From JALHTV01 sp049510055 (GTDB taxonomy: Bacteria > Planctomycetota > Phycisphaerae > SM23-33): DNA of 19,214 bases. The notes beneath the pieces were generated by a model that did no database searches, was not told the DNA's origin, and saw nothing but the letters and a program-made list of their open reading frames with translations. Every line of letters begins with the position of its first letter. Positions within the stretch are counted from its first letter, which is position 1. The DNA lies in assembly GCA_049510055.1 (NCBI GenBank), contig JBEKZI010000036.1, positions 1 to 19,214 on the forward strand, read 5' to 3'. Below are positions 8,456 to 14,854 of the stretch, in pieces. Position numbers and translations under genes: made by a program.

Positions 8456-9322
8456 TTACAGGGTGTGGGGGCCCTGGCCCCACTGGAGCTTGCGGGTGAG
8501 GGTGTCGAAGAAGGGCCTTCCGGGGTGCGGCACGATGCGGACGCCCACAGCGGCCTTGCGGATTTCCGTCACATCGCCCTCGCACAGGCCGGTGCTGATC
8601 TGGCCGTCCACGATGACGGCCGAGCCGGCGTTGACCCGCAGGGCCTTGACGCGGATGACCTGGCCGCTGCCGACCACCAGCGGCCGCATCGACAGGCTGT
8701 GGGGCGCCAGCGGCGCGATGGCGATGGCGTCTAGCGTGGGTTCCATGATCGGCCCGCCGGCGGACATGTTGTAGGCCGTCGAACCGGTGGGCGTGGAGAC
8801 AATCAGGCCGTCGCCGGGATAGTGGGCGATCTCCTCCCGGCCACGGGTGACCAGCAGCTCGATCACGCGGAACGGCGTGCCGGCGGCGAAGACCACATCG
8901 TTAACCACCGGCGAACGGAAGGCGTGCTTGCGGCAATTGCCTATCTTGACCTCCAGCATCATGCGGTCGGTGGGCGTAATCTCGCCGGCCAGCACCTCGG
9001 CCAGGTGCTTCTGCATGTGCTCCACGTCGAACTCGGCGAGGAATCCCAGCTTGCCCATGTTCACGCCCACCAGCGGCACGTTCGTGCCGGCCAGCATCCG
9101 GGCCGCCGCCAGCAGCGTGCCGTCGCCGCCGAAGACGATGCACAGGTCCGCTTGCTTGCTGAGCCGCGGTGGCACGGCTTGGTGGACCGGTAAGGTGGCG
9201 AGGATCTCCACCCGCTCTTGCAGCCAGGGGCCAAGCGACCGCACCTGCTTCGTCACGGCCGGGCGGGCGGTGTTGGTGATGACGAGGACCTTTTTGCGTG
9301 TGCGTGTGCGTGTGCGGGCCAT
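8456..9322 (-). CDS. nadK: NAD kinase
   Basis: The 288-residue protein carries all the NAD kinase landmarks: GGDGT at 65-69 (ATP/polyphosphate site and catalytic Asp67), VGVNMGKLGFLAEF at 85-98, the ND pair at 141-142, DGLIVSTPTGSTAYNMSAGG at 171-190, and DGQ at 239-241. It phosphorylates NAD to NADP in the cytoplasm. I chose the ATG at 9320-9322 because AGGA (9332-9335) lies 9 bases upstream and the protein then begins directly before the first beta strand (KKVLVITNTARP). A longer in-frame start at 9403 would overlap the preceding gene by four bases. The N-terminus is an unusual Arg-Thr run (ARTRTRTRKK) encoded by a short tandem hexamer. Its place directly upstream of the NAD(P)-binding fusion enzyme suggests shared redox-cofactor physiology, which is inference only. 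Confidence 0.95.
   Translation of the reverse strand: MARTRTRTRKKVLVITNTARPAVTKQVRSLGPWLQERVEILATLPVHQAVPPRLSKQADLCIVFGGDGTLLAAARMLAGTNVPLVGVNMGKLGFLAEFDVEHMQKHLAEVLAGEITPTDRMMLEVKIGNCRKHAFRSPVVNDVVFAAGTPFRVIELLVTRGREEIAHYPGDGLIVSTPTGSTAYNMSAGGPIMEPTLDAIAIAPLAPHSLSMRPLVVGSGQVIRVKALRVNAGSAVIVDGQISTGLCEGDVTEIRKAAVGVRIVPHPGRPFFDTLTRKLQWGQGPHTL
9295..9316 (-). repeat. Short tandem hexamer in the nadK 5' end
   Basis: TGCGTG (plus-strand reading) is repeated three full times from 9295 with a partial fourth copy, encoding alternating Arg and Thr just after the start codon of NAD kinase. Because the unit is six bases, copy-number change would add or remove Arg-Thr pairs without changing frame. Confidence 0.8.
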
Positions 9323-9399
9323 GGAAGTGTATCCTATCGCGCCGTTGTGCTGCTGAATAGCCCCCCGGCCAGCCGGTTCCGTGAGTCGATTCGACGTGC

Positions 9400-10827
9400 T
9401 CAATCGCCCAAATACAGGTTTTGCCCGCCGACGATGGTGGGCTTTTTGACTTCGAGCTTGGCCTTGAGCTCCTCGGCGGTTTCGGCGAACAGGGGGGAGA
9501 TTTCGATGGCCGCGGCGATCTGCCCGTCGGCGTCGCGGGGCACGGCCACGCCGGCCTGTTCCAGCCAGGTGGCCGCGCGGCGAACCTGGGCATGCAGGCT
9601 GCTGGCCAGGCTGTCTTCGCCCGAGGCGTTTTTGATGGGGCTGAACTCCTCGCGCCGGTCGATCTCAAGGATCACGGTCTGCTTGGCCAGCGGCAGGGCG
9701 TCGAAGACGAACATCTCCAACTTGACGGCGTTGGGCTTGTCGGGTTTGACGAGCTGACCGTGGTCGTCGATGTATGGTACGGTTTTTTCGGCCCGATGGA
9801 ACGGCAGGGGGGGCAAGCCGGTGGCGGTGAGGCGCTCGACGAACGGCCGCGACAGAACGTGAATGGCGATGCTGCCGGCGGCGAATTTTAGTCTCCCGTC
9901 CTCCGTGGTGGCCGCCGCCAGCTCCTCCGGCAAGTCGGAGTATTCGATCACGGTGACCTTGCCGTCCAGGACGCAGAAGTTGCCGACGCGCTCCATGGGG
10001 TCGCGCTTGGGCAGGGCCTTGGCGCTCATCTCGGCGCCGCGCAGGGCGTGCAGGCCCAGGAACAGCGGGTCGATGCATCGCGACAGGGGGTTGTCCACCT
10101 GGAAGTAGCTGATCAACTCGATGCCTCGCCGCGCCATATCGTCCAGGGCGCCGCAGCGGCGCAGGGCCGTCAGGCAGCCGCCGTGCCCGTCGGGGCTGAG
10201 GGCCAGGGATCCTTTTTCGGTCAGCAGCAGTCGGCCGTCGAAGCCGAAGGCCGGCATCGTGCCCTGGACGAAGAAGAACACGTCGTCTGGCGAAAGCCCG
10301 AAGTGGCGGTTCTGCCGGAAGAACGCACGGGTGGCCACGTCGTTGGCCTGGCTGGTCATGACGTACCATGGAATGGCCACGCGATAGCGTTGCGAGGCGG
10401 CCAGGATCTGCTCGGCGAACAGACGGAACAGCGGCTTGTGCGCCACGGGCGTGGCTTCCAGGCAGCCTTTGGGGCCTTCGAGTCCCAGGCGGGTGCCCTG
10501 TCCTCCGGCCACCATCAAGGCCGCGACCTTGCCGGCCGCCAGAAGCTCCCGGCCTTTAGCCCGGGCGGCTTTGTGCTCGGCCTGCTCGGCAGGAGTGGTC
10601 GGCTTGGTGGGGACGACGAGCGGAGGCCGAATTCGGCCCTTGAGCTCCAAGGCAGGTCCCCGCTGGGCGTAGCGGGCGATCAGGGCGTCCATCTGGTCGA
10701 AGTCGAGCGCCGCCAATTGCTCCAGCAGCACGGTCCGCTGGCGATCGCTGAGCTCATCGTAGAAACGCAGCAGGTGCGACTGCCCGTGCTTTTCGAGAGT
10801 TTTGCGGATGCCGGTGATTTCGGTCAT
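9400..10827 (-). CDS. UDPGP-family nucleotide-sugar pyrophosphorylase (UAP1-like)
   Basis: The 475-residue protein belongs to the UDPGP family of uridylyltransferases, which make a UDP-sugar from UTP and a sugar 1-phosphate. The nucleotide-binding signature LMVAGGQGTRLGLEGPKG is at 104-121, SPDGHGG at 211-217, VDNPL at 244-248, GSIAIHVLS at 318-326, KLEMFVFD at 369-376 and EFSPIKNASGEDS at 394-406. The last two blocks resemble eukaryotic UAP1/AGX (UDP-N-acetylglucosamine pyrophosphorylase) more than bacterial GalU, so UDP-GlcNAc, UDP-Glc or UDP-Gal are all possible products. The ATG at 10825-10827 has GGAG (10838-10841) 10 bases upstream; an ATG at 10851 is an alternative. It heads the minus-strand cluster whose last gene seen here is galK, so a role in activating sugar 1-phosphates for that pathway is plausible but not shown. 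Confidence 0.88.
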   Translation of the reverse strand: MTEITGIRKTLEKHGQSHLLRFYDELSDRQRTVLLEQLAALDFDQMDALIARYAQRGPALELKGRIRPPLVVPTKPTTPAEQAEHKAARAKGRELLAAGKVAALMVAGGQGTRLGLEGPKGCLEATPVAHKPLFRLFAEQILAASQRYRVAIPWYVMTSQANDVATRAFFRQNRHFGLSPDDVFFFVQGTMPAFGFDGRLLLTEKGSLALSPDGHGGCLTALRRCGALDDMARRGIELISYFQVDNPLSRCIDPLFLGLHALRGAEMSAKALPKRDPMERVGNFCVLDGKVTVIEYSDLPEELAAATTEDGRLKFAAGSIAIHVLSRPFVERLTATGLPPLPFHRAEKTVPYIDDHGQLVKPDKPNAVKLEMFVFDALPLAKQTVILEIDRREEFSPIKNASGEDSLASSLHAQVRRAATWLEQAGVAVPRDADGQIAAAIEISPLFAETAEELKAKLEVKKPTIVGGQNLYLGD

Positions 10828-10901
10828 GGTCGCGGATCTCCAGCGATGCATCGACCTTGTCCCGGCGCGCCGGGGCAGGGAGTCGCCCGAACAAAGCCGG
10901 A

Positions 10902-10930
10902 AGCCTAGTGAATGCCGGCGGCGGTGTCAA
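10902..10930 (-). promoter_or_regulatory. Candidate sigma-70 promoter of the minus-strand gene cluster
   Basis: On the minus strand, a perfect TTGACA (10925-10930) is followed after 17 bases by TAGGCT (10902-10907), a weak -10 match. It lies 75-103 bases before the pyrophosphorylase start and points into the seven-gene minus-strand cluster. The -35 and spacing are good; the -10 is poor, so this is tentative. Confidence 0.4.
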
Positions 10931-10998
10931 TGTTTTGGCGAAATCAAAAGGACCGCCTCTCCGCTGCTTAAACAATCGCAGTTTTTTCCGTCTGGAGG

Positions 10999-11028
10999 TT
11001 GACAGTCCGTCCTGACAAATCGTAAAAT
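10999..11028 (+). promoter_or_regulatory. Strong sigma-70-type promoter upstream of structured leader
   Basis: TTGACA (10999-11004) and TAAAAT (11023-11028) are separated by 18 bases. The -35 is perfect and the -10 has a single mismatch. Transcription would start near 11035, giving either a leader of about 420 bases for the pseudopilin gene at 11457 or a separate small RNA. Confidence 0.65.
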
Positions 11029-11224
11029 ACAAGCGTCGAGAGGATGGTAGCCGGAAGACTGTCGGCAGGACATGCACTGATAAATACCCTCCCCTGAGGT
11101 TTCCCGCCTACCCCCCCTTGAAGCCCTTGGCCGGGCGGAGTGTTTTTGCCCAGCCGGGGCGATCGCCGGTACTTTGGCGTGTGGCGTTTGTTGCCTGTGC
11201 GGCCGGAAAATAGGGTGTTCAACC

Positions 11225-11386
11225 CGGCGGCCTGACGCCGATAACTATAAGAGTACTGACCTGCCTGCGTAGGCAGGTAACCGGGCGAACAGCGCCCGGC
11301 GGTTCAGAAAAACCACGGTTCGGCCTGTGGGGGCCGAACCAGGTCAAGGTCGTAGCTGCCCCGCAGCAGACTGTGAAAGGGTTTCA
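11225..11386 (+). ncRNA. Structured RNA candidate (leader or small RNA) of unknown class
   Basis: Within about 160 bases there are six perfect stem-loops: CGGCG/CGCCG (11225-11240), ACCTGCCT/AGGCAGGT with loop GCGT (11259-11278), CCGGGCG/CGCCCGG (11281-11299), GGTTCGGCC/GGCCGAACC (11317-11340), GCTGC/GCAGC (11355-11367) and TGAAA/TTTCA (11374-11386). CTGA (11256-11259) and TCAG (11304-11307) can close the second and third hairpins into a three-way junction. Several GGTT and AACC tetramers (GGTT at 301-304 and 317-320, AACC at 279-282, 311-314 and 337-340 of the 11-kb block) allow mutually exclusive pairings. A strong promoter lies about 200 bases upstream and the pseudopilin gene 70 bases downstream. 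I could not match it to a known riboswitch, 6S, SRP, tmRNA or RNase P RNA. Confidence 0.45.
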
Positions 11387-11442
11387 TTAATACTTTTCTA
11401 CCTAATGTCTGGGCAGCGCCTTGACGAAAGGACAAGGTGGGG

Positions 11443-11450
11443 GGAAGGAG
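11443..11450 (+). promoter_or_regulatory. Ribosome binding site of the pseudopilin gene
   Basis: GGAAGGAG lies 6 bases before the ATG at 11457-11459. It fixes the start and rules out the in-frame TTG at 11421. Confidence 0.85.
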
Positions 11451-11456
11451 CGTATT

Positions 11457-12296
11457 ATGCTAAAGAAGAAGAAATGCTTCACGTTGGTGGAGTTGCTGGT
11501 GGTGGTCGCCATCATCGCCTTGCTGGTGTCGATCCTGCTACCCAGCCTCCAGAAGGCCCGTGAACTGGCCAAGCGGACGGCGTGCCTGACCAACTTGGCC
11601 GGCCTGGGCAAGTCGCTGGCGTTGTACCTGACCAGCTACAATGATAAGTACCCGTTCATGACGTCCGCCGGGTTCTATACGTCGACAGGGACGGCTAAAA
11701 CCCAGGCGCCTGACGCCAACCATGCGACGACGGCACGGTCCATTACGGCCCTGATGTTCTTGCTGGTCCGCGAAGGCAACGATCCGGGGATCTTTGTCTG
11801 CCCCAGCGATACGGTCGATAAGGATCCCTCCTACAAGGACCCCAGCACCGGCGATTACTATTGGGACTTCTCGGACGATTCAAACGTCAGCTATTCCATG
11901 GAGTGCGTCAAGACCGGCACCCCCTTCACCGTGACCAGGCAGTTCTTTATGGCTGACAAGACGCCCGCCTATGACTCCAATACCGCAATGGTCATGTGGC
12001 AGGACAGCATGCCTACGGCGTCTATGAGGGCGGATATGCCGTCCAACCACCAGTATGAGGTGTTCAATTCGGTGAGGGGCGACGGATCGGCCGCCACCAA
12101 CCGGCGTGCCGATATCGGCGACCTGGCTGCCGTGCCTGGAGGATCGATGTACACACAGGACAACGTCTACTCTAACTATGGTTCCAGTAGTAGCGCCGGC
12201 CAATGTCGTACATCCACCAACACCGCATTTCCGGATGATGGCGCCGATAATTGGCAGGATAAGAACGACGCCTTCTTGGTCGGTCCAATAAAGTAA
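11457..12296 (+). CDS. Type II secretion/pilin-like pseudopilin (prepilin-type N-terminal domain protein)
   Basis: This 279-residue protein starts MLKKKKC followed by FTLVELLVVVAIIALLVSIL, the prepilin N-methylation helix. The predicted prepilin peptidase cut is between C7 and F8, with the conserved Glu at +5 (E12). The residue before the cut is Cys rather than the usual Gly. The helix continues as LLPSLQKARELAKR (27-40), as in PulG-like pseudopilins of planctomycetes and Lentisphaerae. The globular part contains IFVCPSD (112-118) and SNHQYEVFNSVRGDG (196-210), which resembles the family's H-X9-DG processing-associated motif, with one extra residue. It should be anchored in the inner membrane and assembled into a pseudopilus or act as a surface protein; many such genes in these phyla stand alone, as here. 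It follows a long structured leader and ends at a strong terminator. Confidence 0.9.
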   Translation: MLKKKKCFTLVELLVVVAIIALLVSILLPSLQKARELAKRTACLTNLAGLGKSLALYLTSYNDKYPFMTSAGFYTSTGTAKTQAPDANHATTARSITALMFLLVREGNDPGIFVCPSDTVDKDPSYKDPSTGDYYWDFSDDSNVSYSMECVKTGTPFTVTRQFFMADKTPAYDSNTAMVMWQDSMPTASMRADMPSNHQYEVFNSVRGDGSAATNRRADIGDLAAVPGGSMYTQDNVYSNYGSSSSAGQCRTSTNTAFPDDGADNWQDKNDAFLVGPIK

Positions 12297-12367
12297 GAGA
12301 CGAGTCGATTGGAACGAGGCGGCGTGCAAGCCCCGCCGCGTGAAAAACCGACAGGACTGAAAAAAGC

Positions 12368-12405
12368 CTTGGCCCGGGTATCCGACCCGGGCCAAGGTTT
12401 TTTTG
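12368..12405 (+). terminator. Rho-independent terminator, probably bidirectional
   Basis: A perfect 13-base-pair stem (12368-12380 with 12386-12398, arms CCTTGGCCCGGGT/ACCCGGGCCAAGG, loop ATCCG) is followed by seven T residues (12399-12405) for the plus-strand pseudopilin gene. Six A residues at 12361-12366 give a U-run on the other strand, so it can also end the convergent exoprotein gene that stops at 12460. Confidence 0.93.
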
Positions 12406-12459
12406 GTTGACTCGTTTACTCAGCGATGAAATCTAACGTGATTTTCGGCGGATCAGTGT

Positions 12460-14682
12460 TCACCCTCCGAAGCGGCGTCTGCCGCAAAGGAGGGCCAGGC
12501 CGCCCCGTTTCGGCAGGCTCACGGCAAGTGCGGCCAGCAGCGTCAGCGTGGCCGGTTCGGGGATCGGCTCCTCGGGCGGCGCCGCGCCGGGCGCCAGGCC
12601 GGTGGAGCCCCAGTGGCGGGCGACCGAGCCGAAGTCCGTGCTGTCCACGGTGCCGTCGCCGTTGAAGTCGCCGTCGGTCCAGATCTTGCCGCTCTGCATC
12701 CAGTTCCTGGCTATGGCGCCAAAGTCGCCGCTGTCGACTTTGTTGTCGCAGGTGGCGTCGCCGGCCATGGCGCCCTGGAAGACCGCCACGTAGTCGTAGG
12801 CGCCGTCGTTGGCCTCGACCTCGCCATGGAACGCCGGCCAGAATTTCAGGTTGGGGTCCGTGGCGTTGGGATCGCGAATCAGCAGGCCCATGACGTTGAT
12901 GTTGGCATCGGAATTGGCCAGGTTGGTGGTGATGGCTGAGAAGGTGCCGCTGATCGAGCCATAGCCGGCCAGGACGTGGAATGTATCGCCCTGGTTCGGC
13001 CGATAGGCGCCCGTCTGAAGGTCCAAAAGCTGCAAGTCGTAATCGCCTGGGCCTATTTCCACGGTGCTGTCGGAACCGCCGGTGCCGTGGATGCATCCTG
13101 TCCCCGTGCTGCTCACATCGACCCGTATGGCGGCCGGCGAATCATTATTATAAACATAGAGCCAAATCTGCCCTGCCGTGACCAGGGCATCTTTCCCCAC
13201 GTGGATGCTGCCGCGGGTGACCTCCACTCTGCCCGCTGTAGCGGTACCCCCTGTGCACTCCAAGATCCCTCTACCGCCCGACTCATCCGCCTGCCCGACA
13301 TTTATGGTGCCGCTGACATTCAATATCCCCCCGCTGAGGTTGTATGTTCCCCGCCCATATTCGTAATATCCTATCTGAAGCTGCGGCGTTGTATTCGTTC
13401 CGCCGGACTGATTGAATGTCCCTTTCCCTAGCGTGTAATCACTTGTGCCTACAAACTCCACCGTAGACATCCCGAACGATCCGCTGCTGAGGTTGCAGGC
13501 CCCTTGGCCTAAAGACAGACTTTCGCCAGTGGTTGCTCCAGAGGTTTGGTTGAAGATCGCACCATTGCCGTTTATGTCTAAGCTGTTCATGCTCAGTGGA
13601 CTGGTGCTGAGGTTGTATGTCCCCTTGGACTGTAAAGAGAGTGATCCGGTGACCGCGTTCGTTCCGCCGGTCTGATTGAAGGTTCCCCCGGAGACATTGC
13701 CGCCCACAATCTCATCATAAGTGGATGTCAGCGACCCAGCACTGAGGTTGTACGTGCAACTACCTCCTCCGCCAATCGACACTCCGCCTGTTACCGCCGT
13801 CCCTCCGGACTGGTTGAAAGTCCCCCCTCCCTCGTCCCCTACCTGTATATGACCCACGACCGACCCGCCGCTGAGGTTATACACCCCGGTTCCGCCAAGA
13901 CCTGCTCCCAGAAGGATGCCCCCCGTTTGTGTCCCGCCCGTCTGTGTGATAATTCCCGTTCCTGCATCTGTCCGCAGGAGCGTCTGAAGCAAGCCGTCGC
14001 TGAGCGTGTAAGTCCCATAGGAACCGGCATCCCATCCTAGCTCCACTATCCCCTCCGTATTCGTCCCGCCCGATTGATTGAAGACTCCCGTTCCGTCATA
14101 CCCCACATACATCCACCCTCCTCCCACGGTTCCACTCGCGCTAAGGAGGTATGTTCCGCTGGCCCCGGCGTCGTTCCCCAGATAGAAGGCATCTGATCCA
14201 TTCCTTCCACCGGTTTGGATGAGAGTTCCAGAGCCGCTGTACCCTATGTGCTCAGCACGTAATTCACCTGTTTGCAGCAAACCGCCGTTGAGAACGTATG
14301 TGCCGCTGGACGCGGAGGTAACCGACGCCAGGTTTAGGTCGTCTATTATGTCGAGCGTTCCGCCGGATTGAACCACGGATCCGTTGCCACCGTCATCCCC
14401 GACAAGAAGGAATGACAGGCCGAAATTGTCCCCGTCAACAAGGGTCGCCGTGCCCTCGTTGTCGATGTGAGCTGTATCACCATATCCAGGCACGCCCCAA
14501 TAGGAACGAAGCGTACCGCCCTCCATCCACGAACTAGAATCCCAATAGCTGGGATTATCCCACAGCCCGGTCCCCTCGTGTATCCAGAATCTGTTCCACC
14601 CCCAGGCCGGTGCTGCCAGAGTCCCCATCAAAACCACTGCAATCGCAGCGCATGCAAAACCATGGAGTTTGCCACGGCTCAT
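12460..14682 (-). CDS. Secreted beta-repeat protein with dockerin-like domain and PEP-CTERM tail
   Basis: The 740-residue protein has a signal peptide (residues 1-28: basic start, hydrophobic core, end APAWG). Residues about 100-490 are repeats alternating GTYNLSGG-like and GTFNQSGGT-like strands, predicted to stack as a beta-helix or solenoid. Residues 640-692 hold two EF-hand-like loops, GDATCDNKVDSGDFGAIA and GDFNGDGTVDSTDFGSVA, each followed by RNW or RHW, as in type I dockerin-like segments of planctomycete exoproteins. The C-terminus has PEP (708-710), hydrophobic residues and GRRR (734-737), a PEP-CTERM sorting signal for an exosortase (none in this window). It is expected to be exported and surface- or matrix-associated; ligand unknown. 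The ATG at 14680-14682 has AAAGGAG 6 bases upstream. The repeat part uses codons such as ATA, GGA and GGG far more than the C-terminal part. Confidence 0.87.
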   Translation of the reverse strand: MSRGKLHGFACAAIAVVLMGTLAAPAWGWNRFWIHEGTGLWDNPSYWDSSSWMEGGTLRSYWGVPGYGDTAHIDNEGTATLVDGDNFGLSFLLVGDDGGNGSVVQSGGTLDIIDDLNLASVTSASSGTYVLNGGLLQTGELRAEHIGYSGSGTLIQTGGRNGSDAFYLGNDAGASGTYLLSASGTVGGGWMYVGYDGTGVFNQSGGTNTEGIVELGWDAGSYGTYTLSDGLLQTLLRTDAGTGIITQTGGTQTGGILLGAGLGGTGVYNLSGGSVVGHIQVGDEGGGTFNQSGGTAVTGGVSIGGGGSCTYNLSAGSLTSTYDEIVGGNVSGGTFNQTGGTNAVTGSLSLQSKGTYNLSTSPLSMNSLDINGNGAIFNQTSGATTGESLSLGQGACNLSSGSFGMSTVEFVGTSDYTLGKGTFNQSGGTNTTPQLQIGYYEYGRGTYNLSGGILNVSGTINVGQADESGGRGILECTGGTATAGRVEVTRGSIHVGKDALVTAGQIWLYVYNNDSPAAIRVDVSSTGTGCIHGTGGSDSTVEIGPGDYDLQLLDLQTGAYRPNQGDTFHVLAGYGSISGTFSAITTNLANSDANINVMGLLIRDPNATDPNLKFWPAFHGEVEANDGAYDYVAVFQGAMAGDATCDNKVDSGDFGAIARNWMQSGKIWTDGDFNGDGTVDSTDFGSVARHWGSTGLAPGAAPPEEPIPEPATLTLLAALAVSLPKRGGLALLCGRRRFGG
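12463..12567 (-). other. PEP-CTERM-type sorting tail
   Basis: Residues 706-740 read as PIPEP, then a hydrophobic run ATLTLLAALAVSL, then PKR, GGLALLC and GRRR. The order motif, hydrophobic stretch, arginine cluster fits PEP-CTERM, but a PKR break divides the hydrophobic part in two. Confidence 0.75.
12607..12765 (-). other. Dockerin-like EF-hand pair in the exoprotein
   Basis: Residues 640-692 contain two copies of an Asp-rich loop (D-x-x-x-D-N-K-V-D and D-F-N-G-D-G-T-V-D), each followed by a short helix ending in R-N-W or R-H-W. This is the calcium-binding duplicated layout of type I dockerins. A cohesin partner is not seen in the window. Confidence 0.75.
13213..14385 (-). repeat. Array of paired beta-strand repeats within the exoprotein
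   Basis: About eight paired units of roughly 40-45 residues are seen, each with one strand like GTYNLSGG and one like GTFNQSGGTN. Variants include YVLNGG, YTLSDG, CNLSSG and IITQTGGT. Units vary in length and sequence, so the array is old or diversified rather than a recent tandem expansion. Confidence 0.85.
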
Positions 14683-14688
14683 GAGTGG

Positions 14689-14695
14689 CTCCTTT
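14689..14695 (-). promoter_or_regulatory. Ribosome binding site of the exoprotein gene
   Basis: AAAGGAG on the minus strand lies 6 bases before the ATG at 14680-14682. It selects this start over an in-frame ATG at 14748 and places the signal peptide at the N-terminus. Confidence 0.85.
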
Positions 14696-14768
14696 CCTTC
14701 TGTCGATGGCTCCGGACTTCGGCGTGCCCGAATCCGCCGAAATCCCATTTCCCACGACCCTCGGAGAG

Positions 14769-14814
14769 TTTTTTTTCAAAAAACTAAAAAACTGAAAAAC
14801 CAAAAAGCAAAAAA
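14769..14814 (-). promoter_or_regulatory. Multiple A/U-tracts in the exoprotein 5' region
   Basis: On the plus strand T8 (14769-14776) is followed by five A-tracts of 5-6 bases at 14778, 14786, 14795, 14802 and 14809. In the minus-strand transcript these would be five U-tracts followed by an A8 that can pair with any of them, about 90 bases before the start codon. Spacing of 7-9 bases is not the 10-11 expected for in-phase DNA bending. Confidence 0.5.
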
Positions 14815-14854
14815 GTAGGATCGAACGAGTGTTTGTGACTCCCCAATTTAGCCG

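Larger units (their letters stand above)
10828..11456. other. 629-base intergenic region between divergent genes
   Basis: No convincing gene is seen here. The left part holds a minus-strand promoter candidate, the centre a near-consensus plus-strand promoter, and 11225-11400 a cluster of perfect stem-loops ahead of the pseudopilin gene. The stretch 11035-11220 contains C-rich and G-rich tracts and a 10-base palindrome GGCGATCGCC (11158-11167) but no feature I can name. Short open frames on both strands give proline- and arginine-rich low-complexity peptides without a ribosome site. Confidence 0.7.

Noticed and set aside
10968..11222. An 84-codon minus-strand frame in the large intergenic region
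   Set aside because: It is low-complexity with no ribosome site and no family features, and it overlaps the strong plus-strand promoter. I treat it as chance.
11035..11240. Possible 6S, SRP or RNase P RNA after the strong promoter
   Set aside because: I found no GGAAGGAAGCAGCC-type SRP loop, no RNase P core motifs and no 6S-like long bulged hairpin with a terminator.
11345..11380. Resemblance to the cobalamin riboswitch core (GCTGCCCCGC then ACTGTGA)
   Set aside because: The order and wording are suggestive, but four extra bases separate the two blocks, the GGGAA element is missing and there is no downstream box like GCCAGGAGACCTGCC. A pseudopilin is also an unlikely target. A covariance search would settle it.
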